This document shows positions 22,115-34,209 of a stretch of 64,000 nucleotides of DNA, in pieces. The notes under the pieces are model-generated. The model had not been told where the DNA came from and made no database searches. It saw only the letters and a list, made by a program, of their open reading frames with translations. Within the stretch, counting starts at the first letter, position 1, and every line of letters starts with the position of its first letter. Origin of the DNA: Symmetrospora coprosmae (taxonomy: Eukaryota > Basidiomycota > Cystobasidiomycetes > Symmetrosporaceae). The stretch covers positions 62,001-126,000 of the forward strand of contig VUYT01000022.1 of assembly GCA_008802785.1 (NCBI GenBank). Direction: 5' to 3'. A program made the position numbers and the translations under genes.

Positions 22115-24052
22115 TCAAAGAGCCGCCCCCACCTCGTCGATGGCCCGCACCAACGCCTCGACCGTCTCCCTGCGCGTCTGGATGTTGACGACAACACGCA
22201 GCATCTTCCCCTTCGGCCCTGGCGCGTAGTCGACCATCATCCCCCTCTTGAGCAGACCTTGCGCAATGTCCCGAGTCCGGGCACTGACATCCTCGTCCTC
22301 GTTGCCAAGCTGCCCTCCCACAGCATGGTAGAAGCACACCTGCGTGCAGGGCAGAGGGAACCTTGAGACCGGCACAAAGTTGGCCGACCGTGAGATGAGC
22401 TCGTAGAGATAGGATGCAGTCGCGAATGCTCTCTCGACAGACTGGCATAGGCCTGACGTGCCATAGTACTGCCAGGACAGGAACAGCTTCAAGCTGTCTG
22501 CCTTCCGCCCGCACTGCGGTGTCAGGTCTGCCAGGTCGTACATTTCTGCTGGATCAGGCGTAGCCTGCGCGTCGTTGTGAAATAGACTGAGCGATAAGAG
22601 CGTCATTAGCTGACGAACCTCGAGCAGCCTGGCAAGCGCTTGTGCGCAAGGACCCACTAGCCAGCAGGCAGCGTAAGTGCCTTCCAGAATTGTCGAAGGT
22701 CCTTGGCAAGCAGGAAGGAGCACGTCAAGGGCACTCCGAGCATCTTGTGCGGGTTGAAGGCGACACTGTCGGCCCGCTCAACGCCCTTGAGCCGATCCTT
22801 CCGGAGCTCCGGCGAGAAAGCGACGGCACCTCCCCAAGAGCCGTCAACATGCAGCCAGAGCTTACGTCTCTCGCAGACGTCAGCTATCTCGTCTATCGGG
22901 TCGAAAGAGCCTAAGACGGTCGTGCCAGCCGTCGCGTTGACGTAGAAAGGTGTCTCTCCGTCCGCTTTTGCCTTCTCGATCTGCGCCTCCAGCTCTGAGG
23001 GAATCATTCGGCCCTCCTCGTCGACTGGCACAGAGCGGACAGCCTTGGACCCGAATCCGTGGATCTGGGCCGCCTTCTCTAGCGAGTAGTGCCCGTGCGC
23101 GCTCGTGAATAGCACGAAGCGCCGACTGCCCAGCCCGTCCGTCTTGGTCTCGGGGTAGAGCGTGTTGCGCGCAACGATGACACTGGTGCTGTTGGAGGCG
23201 CTCCCGCCTGGCTGCGAGATGCCTCCTGCGTGAGGCGACGTGAAGCCATACAGCTTTGCGAGCTCTGCGGTCGTGTACTTTTCGACGAGCGTAAGCACGG
23301 GTGATACTTGGTAAACGTGCACATTCGTGTTTCTGGATTGTTGAATGCGAGGCTCAGCTTCATCTCTAGGACGTCACAGATCTCCTGGGCCAGAGACCTA
23401 CAAGACGGCAAGCAGCAATTCCGCAGCGACTCCAACCTATCGACAGACACGCAAGACACTTCAGCTGGGCCAATGTGGCTTCGCCTTGCGCAGGCTCCGG
23501 CGCACCGCATTCGTCGAAGCGTAGAGCTTGTCCAGAAAGCCCTGTGACCAGGTGTTGACGCTGTACTTGAGCACAGTCTGCACCATATCGAGGAGCGCAT
23601 CTTTCCCTCCCGCGTCATCCCGCAGGTTCAGTGCGAGCAAATCTCGAAGTTCTTTTGGGCTCTGATGGTCCAGTAGCACCGGTATGCTATCGGCACTGTT
23701 GCTGGGCTTTGTGCCGTTCGTTTGGAGAGAGCTCGAAAAGGAGAGATCGTCATCGGCCGCGCGGATCCATGGGACGACGAGCTTTTGCACCGAGTCCAGC
23801 AGCTAAGGGAGGAACGCAGGGGCAGAAAAGAAGAGCACATTGAAGGCCAAGTATCAATGCGTGTGCAGCAATCGCATAGAAAACGGCGCTCCAGAGAGAC
23901 GTTTCGGATGTGATCCGATGACGCGATGCGACGGAGCTTCTCGCTGCTGCACTCACATCTGCGACTTCGTCCGCTCTGCTGAGACCTGGCTCGAGAGTGC
24001 TCTTCTGCTTCCCGTTCGAATGCGCCGCAGCCGTTCTACCCTGACCATTCAT
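22115..24052 (-). CDS. Group II PLP-dependent decarboxylase (glutamate/cysteine-sulfinate decarboxylase-like)
   Basis: Pyridoxal-phosphate amino-acid decarboxylase; the likely substrates are glutamate, cysteine sulfinate or aspartate, which the sequence alone does not settle. Exon 1 (24052 to about 23960) joins LLDSVQKLVVPWIRAAD at about 23810. Motifs are NTWSQGFLDKLYASTN, FTSPHAGGISQPGGSASN, LFTSAHGHYSLEKAA, VNATAGTTVLGSFDPI and HVDGSWGGA. The cofactor lysine is in VAFNPHKMLGVPL. The last exon reads YLFHNDAQ, then LTPQCGRKADSLKLFLSWQYYGT, as in the animal GAD/CSAD group. The C-terminus ends GAAL at the stop 22115-22117. Length (about 500 residues) fits the family. Expected to be cytosolic. 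It sits head-to-tail with the carrier downstream. Confidence 0.9.
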
Positions 24053-24349
24053 CCTGAACTATATACACGAGTTGGTGGTAGAAAATCAAGCTGAGCTCGG
24101 AGGAAAAGATGCCGCCACCTCTGATGCAGGCACAGTCGACCCGGTTATCCGAGACCGAGCCGATGTGTGGAGGCCCTGATTAGCCCTGTAACGCACTGCC
24201 TGAGCGCGTCCATAGCACAAAACGCAGCTCCGGATTGCGCGGTAGGGCTTTGGGATTATGGAGCTGAGACGCGTTTGCAATTGGCGCTAATGGGCTGAGG
24301 GACATGTCCCCAAATAGCAGTCTGAGACCGACCAACCCGCAATGTACAT

Positions 24350-25383
24350 CTACTTCTTCTTGCTGCTCTTCTTTCGCTTACGACTGCTCCGCGGACGAAT
24401 GACCTTGCTCAGGATGCGATAATCTGGCGTCTCCTCGACCGATGCAAAGGTGAAGTTGCTCGGACAGATGGGATCGCTGTCGTATCCAATCTGCTTGTAG
24501 AAAGAGCGCGCTTGTGTGTTCGCTGAGGTCTCGAGCTAGTCGTCAGCACGGCACCCGTGTTGTTGGACAGGTTTTGGCAAACGCACCGGTAAAGACAGTC
24601 AGCATGACCTTCTCCATGCCGTATGCTCGCGCAAACACCTCAAGACTCCGCATGAGCGAACGTCCAAGCCCTGTCCCTCGATACGCGTTGGCTATCTGCA
24701 GTTCGTAGCTTGCGAAAAGTGTCAGCTCCGGCTAGGAGGGGCCCTGCACAGGTAGCGGACGGCAGCACACTCACCAGTAGAGGACGTCAATCTGCACACC
24801 ATCTTCCGAGCTAGTCTCGGCCCCGCTATCTGTAGAGGCATCCTCCCTGTCGAAGCGAAACATAGAGTACCCCGCCAGCGCGCTTGTATCTGGTAATCTG
24901 GCCACCAAAAAGCGCGAATCGCTGTGAAAGAGCTCTTCCTGCTTCTCGCCCGCGTTGTAGCCGGCTTGCGACGAGCGATAGAGGGCTTCCATGTTGGAGG
25001 AGAAGAGGGTGAAGACCGCGTCGCGCTCGCTTGGAGACAGGCTCGCAGCTTTCTGCACGGTCAGGGCCACACGGCTGCAGGTCGCTCGTGAGTGGGAGGG
25101 TCCGAGACTGACACAGGCGCTGGGAGCGAGCAGCGCACCGGCCGTCCTTCAGTTCGAGGCCACCGTCAGACTCCAGCGACTTGACGTCCTTTGCAGCCTT
25201 TGTCAATGCCGCAAAGAGAGCGGACTCGTTGGCCTGCGGAGAGCGGGCAACGCGTGTGCGCGTGGTTTGACGAGCCTCAGATATCTGACCAAGGCCACCT
25301 CGTCAGACAGCGCGGGCAGACGCATGCCGAACCTGGTTTGCTCTTTCCGTTGCACTGTCGCTGCTCGTGTCATTGCTAGCCAT
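24350..25383 (-). CDS. Histone H4/H2A N-alpha-acetyltransferase (NatD, Naa40-like)
   Basis: GNAT enzyme that acetylates the N-terminal Ser of histones H4 and H2A. The short exon 1 (25383 to about 25330, MASNDTSSDSATERANQ) joins ANESALFAALTKAAKDV, then RRVALTVQKAASLSPSERDAVF. The core has FLVARLPDTSALAGYSMFRFDRE and the acetyl-CoA loop YRGTGLGRSLMRSLEVF (RxxGxG type). It continues MEKVMLTVF, then NTQARSFYKQIGYDSDPICPSNF, diagnostic for Naa40. The tail is strongly basic (RPRSSRKRKKSSKKK), probably a nuclear or nucleolar signal. The stop is at 24350-24352. An acidic Ser/Glu insert lies before the catalytic sheet (TDSGAETSSEDG). It is divergently transcribed from the dynein gene with only 123 nt between start codons. 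Confidence 0.9.
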
Positions 25384-25506
25384 CCTCCTCCTCCTCGTTG
25401 TCCTGCATCTGTATTGGGCTGACGGAGAGGGAGGGAGCAGCCGGTCGTCGCTTGTTGCCCTTTTGCCCGCTGCACGCGTGACAGGGGAGGCCACACTGCT
25501 GCCAGC
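25384..25506. promoter_or_regulatory. Compact bidirectional promoter, Naa40 and dynein LIC
   Basis: Only 123 nt separate the two opposite start codons, so the two genes must share one promoter region. No TATA element stands out. The stretch is rich in CCTCCTCCTC next to the Naa40 start. Confidence 0.55.
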
Positions 25507-28269
25507 ATGGAGGACCGGAAACAGCAGCAGCAGCGTGGCGGCCCGATAGCACTGGCAGCAGCAGCAGATGCATCATCATCGTCGTCGTCCACCTCGCTGT
25601 GGAGCAGCATCCTGGCCAGCACTGCGAGGCGGAACGGCGGAGGGCGTGCTGGTGCTGGCGCTGACGCTGGTGCTCAGGGCACGAGTGGATCAAATGAGCA
25701 GGGCACGGGCGGCAGCAACAGCAGCAGCAGCAGCAGTAGCAGTGGATCCAGCAAGCGCGTCATCGTCATGGGTGGGTATCGCCCATCCTCTCTGGATGGC
25801 TGCCATGCTCGCTCTGACGCTTGATTGCGTTCCCATCCTGTTCCCGTCAAAGGCGCCCATGATGCTGGCAAGTCGACCCTGATCTCATCGTTCGGGCGCA
25901 GGGGACAGACCTCAAGCAGTACAGGCACAGGCACAGGCACAGGCGCGGCCTCAGTGATAGCTGCGGCACAGAATGCGCGGGACAAGGGCAAAGGCCCGCT
26001 CGTCGTGCGCCGGACAGACGACTCTGCGGCAGACAGCGTGCCTGACCTCGGCATCAACTACGAATACATCGACTTGACCGAGAGTACCGCTTCTGCTGCT
26101 GACGGCCCTGCTGCGTCAAGCGTACGCCTAGGCTCTGCTGCGGCTGAAGAGGGTAAGCCGTCTTTCACCTTCCTGTCCTGTGTATCGCCATTGCGAGATG
26201 CGAGACCTCGCGAGCTGACGAGGGCGATACGCGTCTCCTGCAACAGACCTGCCCTCGCACCTCTCAGTCTACACTGTCCCCTCACCGATCTCGACATCAC
26301 CGACAAAACCTTCGCCTTCGTCGCTTCTTCCGTTGGCACTCACAGCTGAAACGCTGCTCGATTCAGTCGTCCTCATTGCTCTCGACTGGGAGAAGCCCTC
26401 ACAATTCGTTGAAGAATTGCAGTCCCGCCTGGCAGAGGTACAGGCGTGCGTGCAGGAGATAGAGAAGCAAAAGGGGAACGCCTGGATCGTGCAGGAAGGG
26501 AGGGACAGCGGTGAGCTCTGTCCGTTGCCTTGCCTCAGGCAGACGATGCTGATGTCGATTTGGGTAACGCAGTCGAGAACCACGTCCGAAACTATGTCGA
26601 GCCGACTGTAGTCAAGGACGTTGATGGAGTGTCGTCTCTTAGTAGTGTGGCATCGACAAGCGCGCTGGCTACATCGGCCACTCAGCAGGACCGACAACCG
26701 CTGCCGGAAGGGACGCTCGAGATCAATCTTGGCGTGCCCATACTCGTAGTCTGCACAAAGGTGAGTCCTGCTCGTACTCATAGACGCAGAAAGCCGAGAT
26801 GCTGACAATCTCTCTGCCACCGAATCAACCGCAGAGCGACAATATACAAACGCTGGAACGGCAAGCACAGCTGCAAGAAGAGCAGGCTGATTACATCCAG
26901 CAGACGCTAAGGAGCGTATGCTTACAATGTGCGTGACCCTGTGGTTCTGACTGCCACGCCGCTCACCTGCTGATACGGCTAGGATTTCCTGCCGACAGAC
27001 GGTGCCTCCCTACACTTCGCGACTCGCAACTCCCCTGCTACACTCGCACGACTTCGTGCATACGTCATTCACCGGTTGTTCAGCACCGTCGTGCATCTCG
27101 CCCCACCACCAGCTGCCGCAGCCGCAGCGGCTGACACTTCACAGGCCTTAGGACAGTCTACGACGCATGTACCAGCACCGCATCCGCAACACGTGCCATC
27201 GCGCTCATTTCCATTCCCCTTTCGAGCCAACGCAGTGGATAGAGAGGCGCTGCTCGTGCCCAGTGGGTGGGACTCGTGGGGAAAGATCAAGGTGCTTCGG
27301 GAAGGCTTTGATCCAGGCAAGACGCTGGCGGGTTGGAGAGAGGATCTCGAGACTCGCGCAGCCGCACCTGGTCCATCGGCCAATGGAGTGCGCCAAGAGT
27401 ACAAGGCCGCTGTCGGGGCTATCGGACTGGTGGGTAGTGCCTGCCCTGTGCTGCTGATGCTTGGCTGCAGTCAGAACAGGACTGAGGAAGCCGCTTTCCT
27501 ATCTTGGCGTTGTGCAGTCGGAACTCACGAGGCCAAGCGGCGCATCAAGCCGTCTGGATATCCAGCACGAGCAGGATTTCTTCCGGGCACACTACGAGAT
27601 ACTGGCGCGCGAGTCTACAAAACACCAAACGCAGAACTTGCAGAATCAGTCCTCCCAGCAGCAGCAGCAAGGCGGTCCATCTCGGCCAACCCATTCAAGA
27701 AAGATGTCGGCGCTCTCGCCGCAATTAGGCGACGGCAGCGAGGCTCTCGCGCAGGCACAGCGGTACTTTGGTAGCGGAGGCAGAGCAGGGGTCGTAGGCC
27801 CGCTGGCCAGCGGAGGCCTGAGCTTGCCAAGCGTAGAGAAGGTGCTGCAGCGTGACAGCGCTCAGAATGGCCTCGATGCCAGCGCAAACATCGCTGCAGC
27901 TGGCGCACCGAGCGCTGCACGGAGCTCCGGTCTCAGCAGACGCGTGAGTGGTCCGTGTAATGGGAACCCCCCTGCGCAGGAGACTGACCCGCGTCTGATC
28001 GGAATCTGCAGGACTCGTCCCGTCCAGGTGGCGCCGCTGCCAACGGCATGACCTCGCCTCCTCTACCTATCTCGCCCGCAACGGCTACTTCGCCCACGCC
28101 CGGATCTGCAACGCAGCCTCAGAACGAGGTCCTCGCCAATTTCTTCCAGAGCCTCCTCAACGCACGAAGCGACCGGAGCGGGTCGCCTGTCCCAGCTGCA
28201 TCTGCGAAGGCCAGCCCGACGCCTGGAGCCGAACAGGTCAAGCGCAGCGACAGCCGGTCAGGGAGATGA
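25507..28269 (+). CDS. Cytoplasmic dynein 1 light intermediate chain
   Basis: Dynein-1 subunit that links the motor to cargo adaptors; it has a Ras-like fold with a degenerate nucleotide site. Exon 1 is a Gln/Ser/Gly-rich leader ending RVIVMG, which splices to GAHDAGKSTLISSF (P-loop). The canonical LIC block EYIDLTE follows, then LLDSVVLIALDWEKP, the conserved Asp-Trp after strand 3. It continues LEINLGVPILVVCTKSDNIQTL, then GASLHFATRN, RALLVPSGWDSWGKIKVLREGFDP and FFRAHYEILARE. The C-terminal half is disordered and contains FFQSLLNARSDRSGSP, the family's adaptor-binding helix region, before the stop at 28267-28269. Short GGCACA and AGC repeats encode Thr-Gly and Ser runs. There are about seven exons. 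It functions with dynein heavy chain in nuclear and endosome transport along hyphae. Confidence 0.92.
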
Positions 28270-28884
28270 CGGGGTTCGGGACTGGACGTTGGAGTGCTTT
28301 TGCTGGAGTTGTGTAGCCATAGCATAGATGGTGTGACTGAAGGCGCGCGTGCGCGAAATCTTCGAGCTGCACTTTTTCGCCCTCCGCTGCGCTTGCCGTA
28401 CAGTATGCGCTACGTGCAGGCACGTTTCAGCCTGTCTTGTGAGGGGAAATGAACAACGATGAAAATGTTGCACGATCCGTCACTTTGGGCCTCGACTGAG
28501 CGAGCACATGATTGCGCCCTGTCAGCCGCGTGGCAGCGGCGGGATCTCAAAGGCGCACTTCCGCTGACTCGACCTCCAGAGATAGCAGAGGCTGCTCAAG
28601 CAGAGAACGACCACTGGCAGCAGGGAGGTTTCTCCTCTGCTCTGCCTTCGGCCAGCCAACTCGCTACAGTACTCCAGTCAGGCCTCCACTCCACTTCGAC
28701 GCCGGTTCCTCCAGAATCAAGAAATAGCTATTCACGTGCAAGGATTCGTGCAAGCCTGACCCTACCGGTACTAGAAGCGCACGGCATAGCGGACGCGCAA
28801 GCTCTGGATGCGCAAGGCGTCGTCAAGGAGCTTTGAGAGCTATCCCTCGTTGCGGAGCGTCATTCACCAAGTGGCTCGCACTCA
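28270..28884. other. Intergenic, dynein LIC to ABCC transporter
   Basis: About 615 nt between co-directional genes; 3' UTR of the dynein subunit and promoter of the transporter. The open frame at 28459-28836 has no recognisable motif, and I do not call it a gene. Confidence 0.5.
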
Positions 28885-31800
28885 ATGCCCGCCACTCCCT
28901 GTCTGCAGGATGCCTCTTTTGTGAGAGGACGAGACTTGCAGACATGTCGGACACGTCATGACGCCGTGCGCGAGCTTGAGCTGAACGACTCGCGTCGCGC
29001 TTTCGACTGCAGGGCCCAGTCTCCACCTGCCGCACCTTCGACTTTACCCTCCTCTTCGAGTCGGCAGTCCTTTCCATCCTCCCGTCCGCCCTCTTCATCC
29101 TGCTCGCGCTGCTCCTCCTTTATGACCTCTTGTTGCGGAAGCCGACGCGCGTCCTGACTCCGCTTCGATACCTGCCGCAACTCGGCAAGCAACTTATCGC
29201 TTGGAAGATCGCCTTCTCCGGAGGTGCTATAGTGTGCGATGCCATCGCCCTGGCTGCCTGGGTATCTCGGGCAGGACGAGCGGATGCCACACCGGGGTTC
29301 AGCGCCACCACAGCATCGCTGGCTCTGCGACTAACAGCGGCACTGCTCACGGCACCGGTCGCCTACCTGGAATTCTTCCGTCGGCTTCAGGGATCCCCTC
29401 TGCTCCCGCTCGGTCTCCTTATCTTCACTCTCTGCGATGCAGCTCGCATCCGCACATTCGGTTTCTTCTCGCTTGCTGCATCACCCAGCGACAGTCTCTT
29501 CTTCGGGACATTCGTTGCAGGCGTTGCATGCCGGGTCGCCCTCTGGATACTTGAGACGGCGCCCAAAGGGGCGTTCGTTGAGCGAGCAGAAGGGGACAAG
29601 GCAATAACAAGCGAAGAGACATCCTCCTTCTTTGCTCGGCTGCTCATCACCAGCGTCGATCCTCTTCTATGGCGAGGCTTCAGAACGACACTCACCATTC
29701 AAAGCCTCGGGTCCATCCACTCGCGCTACGACGCAGAGCGCCTCTACAGCGCTGGCATCGATCACTGGCGGATACTCAGCAAGGACGGCAGAACAAAGCA
29801 CCCGCTCTTCAGGACCATGTTCAAAGCCTTCGGATCTACCCTTGTTGCACCAGTACTTCCGTGTGTGATCTACTCGCTGGCGCAAATCACCCAGCCCACG
29901 CTCGTCTCGGATGTCATCACTTTTGTGGAGTGGGTCCGACCGATCCCAGGGAGTGCGTGTAGGCGCGGAGCAGAATCTGAGCCATCTTGACATCGCAGGT
30001 CCTACCAGACGGGCAACGCTGCAGATCAGCAACCTGTTCAGAATGGCTACGGCCTAATTGCGGCATACTTCCTTGTCTTCGCCATCTCCACGCTATCGTG
30101 GTCCCTCTTCCAGATGAGCGCCCTGTGAGCAGTCGTTCACGCACTGCAGAGCAGACGGGGCTAGCAGCGTCTAAACAAGCTTTCTTCCAGCCGTTCGGCC
30201 GTGGCCGTCAGAGGCTTCTTGGTCCAGATGATCTATCGAAAAGCTCTTCTGATCCACCAAGATGTCGCAAAGGAGATTGGGACTGGCTCCAGCACCTCGC
30301 TCATGAGCGTCGATGTCGAACGCATGGTCACCCAGCTTGAGCCGTTCCACCTGCTCTACTCCTCTTTCATCATCGTCACCGTCGGTCTCGTCATCCTCTA
30401 TTACACAGTCGGGATCGCTTTCGTGGCCACCATCGTCGTTGCCGTCCTCTTTATCGCCTCTGTGCCCATAGCCACGCGATCCATCCCGAAACATCAGCGG
30501 GCATGGTCCGGACGGACCGACTTGCGCGTCAAGTTGCTCAACTCGGTCATTCGGAACATCAAGGCTGTCAAGTTGAGCGGATACGAGGAGCTCCTCATAC
30601 GCAAGCTGGAAGCCTTCCGAAATCACGAGCTTGAGAAGCAGGCGGCTTATCTATGGAGGATCTTGGCAGTCTCGCTCTGTAAGTTGCATTGATACCGGAT
30701 CATATGGGTAGCTGCACCCTGGATAGTAAGAAACGGCTGATGCAATGCCGCTTGTCCAAGACTCGAACTCGTTGAGATCGGCGCTGTCTATTGCGACGTT
30801 GGTCACTTATACCATTATCTCGCAGCACTCGGAGGCACATGCGGTCGACACAGCCACCTTCTTTACCGCGATCTCCGTCTTAGCGGTCGTTTCCGACCCG
30901 CTGCTGATTGTAGCGCAGCGCTTCGGAGCCATCATGGCCGCTACTGCGTCCCTCGCTCGGATCCAGGAATTCCTGCTGAAGGAGGAGCGCCAGGATACAA
31001 GACTTGACGCCGGCGAGAATGGGTCCATCTCTGGAGAGGGACTATCGCTTGGGACGAAGGACCTCGCCCTACTGCGCGACATGACTTTTGCACTGTCGAG
31101 AGGGAGTCTTACCATGGTCGTTGGTACAGTCGGTTCCGGCAAGACCACTTTCCTGCATGGCCTCATGGGCGAAGTAGACGGCACACAAGGCATCCTCAGG
31201 TTCCCGAAGGCAATGTCTGTCGGCTTCTGTGCACAGGACGCATTCCTAAGGGTGAGTTAGCTGATGAGAAAATGGTTCGACGAGATCGACTAGCAGTCCT
31301 GATCCCGCGTACCTCAGCCTGGCGACACCATCAGGCAGAACATTCAATTCTTAAGCCCGGCTCAACCTGCACTGTATCGGGCGGTGGTGAAGGCTTGTGC
31401 GCTTGATATCGACTTCAAAGTGAGCCGTACTTCCTTGCAGCATGGTCGGCACTGCTGACAGGCTCGAGAATGACAGGTATGGCCTCAAGGCGACAAGCAG
31501 AAAGCTCAGGGGCTTTCGGGAGGCCAGCGCCAACGTATCGCGCTGGCACGAGCGCTATACGCGAGACCTGACATTCTCGTACTGGACGATATCTTCTCTG
31601 CGCTGGATAAGACGACTGAAGAGCACGTCTTTCAGGCCTTGTTCGGCTTGGGAGGCCTTTTGGTCGGCAAGACGGTTGTTCTCAGCACCAATGCTGTTCA
31701 TCGCCTACCGAATGCCGACCAGATCCTCCTGCTCGAGAACAACACCATCGGCCAGCAAGGAACTTTCGCTGAGCTTTCGGAAAATCCTGGAGCAGTCAGA

Positions 31801-34209
31801 GATCTTCTCACACTCGTCAAGGAGACGCGTGAACACGATCAGGATGTCAGCCGCGAACCAGGCGCGGCAGCTGCAATGGGTCATGCCGGCGAAGACGCTG
31901 CCAGCTCCTATCTCGCCTCCTTGAACCTCGCAAACACGGTAGACGAGATCGAAGAAGAGATGGCTGCTGAGCGATCCAAGAGATCGCCAATCAAGGTCTT
32001 CATGACTGCTGGCGGTCTCATTAGCTTTGCCATCATGATACTCCTCTTAACCGTAGCTCCTGCTGCCAGTGCAGTCGTGCCTATTTACGTACAAGAATGG
32101 ACGTCGGCCATCCGAAGCGACCAAAGTCAGATCTACACGTACCTGGGTGGCTAGTGAGTGGGAAGCAAATAGGATGCGTGCTGCAAAGCGAGACTGACCA
32201 GTCCGCATTGTTGCAGTGTCGCCTTGGAGTTCTGCGCGGCTCTACTGCTGGGTCTTGGCTTGTACTACATCTTCCTTGGTGCGAAGCGCGTGTCAGGCGA
32301 CGGCGTCGAAGCGACGGATGGCTTATCTTCCAGCCTCCCCCGCAGTCTACGTCCGACGCAGCAGTCGTCGCTTGCACGGCAAAGAGGTCCGCGCCATCCT
32401 TCGGACGAGCTTGTCCTACTTCGATAGTGTGCCCATCGGCCGGATCCTCTCGCGGTTCTCACAGGATCTGTTCGTCATTGACTTCGAACTTGGCAGTGAG
32501 TATAACGTGCGTGCATCGGGCCACATGCACACCAGCTGATGTGTTTGTGACCGTTCCATTATTGAGACTACTTCTGCAACTTCTGGGCTCTCCTCATCGA
32601 AATGCTGGTCACCTGCGTGGTTCTGACAGTAGCGGCACCTTACGTGGGCATCGCCGTGGCATTCACGTTCATCCTTTGCATTGCTATCCAGCGCTTCTAC
32701 CTTCGGACGAGCCGGCAAGTCCGGCGGATGGACTTTATCGCCAAATCGCCGCTATACACGCTGTTTGCCGAGACAGTCGACGTGAATGGGTTGCGCACTT
32801 TCCGTGCTGCTCGGGCGGAAGACTCTCTGGCCGGCCTGGCCGTAGCCAAGGGCAACACATCGCAGGTGCCATATTATTACATGAATGGCGTAAAAAAGTG
32901 GCTCAATCTTGTTCTCGGCGGAGTTACGACGGGAATCAACACCATACTCGTCACCGTGGCCGTCATCCAGCGGGCCAATACAAGCTCGGGCCTGCTTGCA
33001 GTCGCTCTGGTCCAGGCGGTTCAGCTTACTTTCTTCCTCAACCACACAATCGTGTCGCTTGCCGACTTCGAGACTGCCCTCGTGGCTCTCTCCAGGATCC
33101 AAGAGGTTATCGAGCTCCCGCCGGAGGAAGTCGTCGGACCGGATGGCAAGAGCCACGCCCCCGTTGGCGGTATAGACTACTCGGAGGATGTCGATGATGA
33201 AGACAAGGATGTTGGGATCCCGCTCAAGCAGAAGGGCAAGGCGGACGAGTGGGACTGGATCACGGCGGGAAGCGTGCGCTTCCAGAACGTGGTTCTCAAG
33301 TACCGGCCTGAATTGCCGCCTGCGCTCAAGAACCTCAGCTTCAAGGTGCCAGGCGGTCAGAAGGTGGGCATTGTCGGGCGCAGCGGGTGCGGCAAGAGCA
33401 CGGCGCTTCAGGCGCTCTTCAGGATGGTGGAATGCGAGAGCGGGAGCATCTATATTGATGGGGTGGATATCCGGAGCATGCCGCGGACGATGCTGCGGAG
33501 CGCAATGACCATCATTCCGCAGGGTGCGATTCCTGTCCCTGCTTTCACATCACCGAAGGCTGCATAAGGCTGATTCCTGACCGCCACCGCAGACCCGCTC
33601 CTGCTGGAGCTGTCTATCCGCGAGAACCTCGACCTCGAAGGGACGTGTTCGGACCAGGAGCTCTGGGCGGCGCTCGAGCAGACGCAGTGCAAGTCGCTGG
33701 TCGAGGCGCTGCCAGAGAAGCTCGAGACGCTTGTCTCCGGCGACGGCGGGGACTTCAGCCGGGGCGAGAGGCAGCTCCTCGCGCTCGCTCGCGCACTCCT
33801 GCGCAAGCGCAAGATCCTCGTGCTGGACGAGGCGTCGTCCAGTCTGGACATTGCGAGCGATGCACGGATGCAGGAGGTCCTGCGGCGGGCGTTTGACCGG
33901 TGCAGTGCGTGTGCTCTTCTGGGCCTTTCGGTTCCGCCCATCGTGGGCTCTGCGCTTTGCTGACAGGCCGTGCCTGGCTCGTCTCCTCGCGCAGCCATCA
34001 TAACGGTCGCCCATCGCCTGAACACGCTCCTTGACTACGACGAGATCATTGTGCTCTCGGCGGGAGAGCTCGTCGAGCAGGGCAACCCGCAGCGGCTGCT
34101 GCGCGGGAGTCCGAACGGCCCGTTCAGCCAGCTCGTCCGGGGCGAGCAGGCTGCCGTAGAGGGAGAAGAGGCACAGGAGGACCTGGACATTATCAGGGAG
34201 TTGGCGTGA
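28885..34209 (+). CDS. ABCC-type full ABC transporter (MRP/multidrug resistance-associated family)
   Basis: ATP-driven exporter with TMD0-TMD1-NBD1-TMD2-NBD2 order, as in Ycf1/MRP. Exon 1 is tiny (28885-28920) and joins 29011 to give CLQDASFGPVSTCRTFDFT, the typical ABCC N-terminus. NBD1 has Walker A GTVGSGKT, signature LSGGQRQRIALARAL and Walker B ILVLDDIFSALD with Asp instead of the catalytic Glu. That substitution is normal for ABCC NBD1. TMD2 carries FIAKSPLYTLFAETVDVNGLRTFRA. NBD2 has Walker A GRSGCGKST, a variant signature FSRGERQLLALARALL, Walker B ILVLDEASSSLD and switch ITVAHRLNT, the last across an intron (about 33906/34000). The stop is at 34207-34209. There are about 12 exons and about 1,450 residues. 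Likely vacuolar or plasma membrane; substrates such as glutathione conjugates are inferred from the family only. Confidence 0.93.

Noticed and set aside
28459-28836. 125-codon frame between dynein LIC and the ABCC transporter
   Set aside because: No motif or neighbour logic, and it ends just before the transporter start; treated as spacer.
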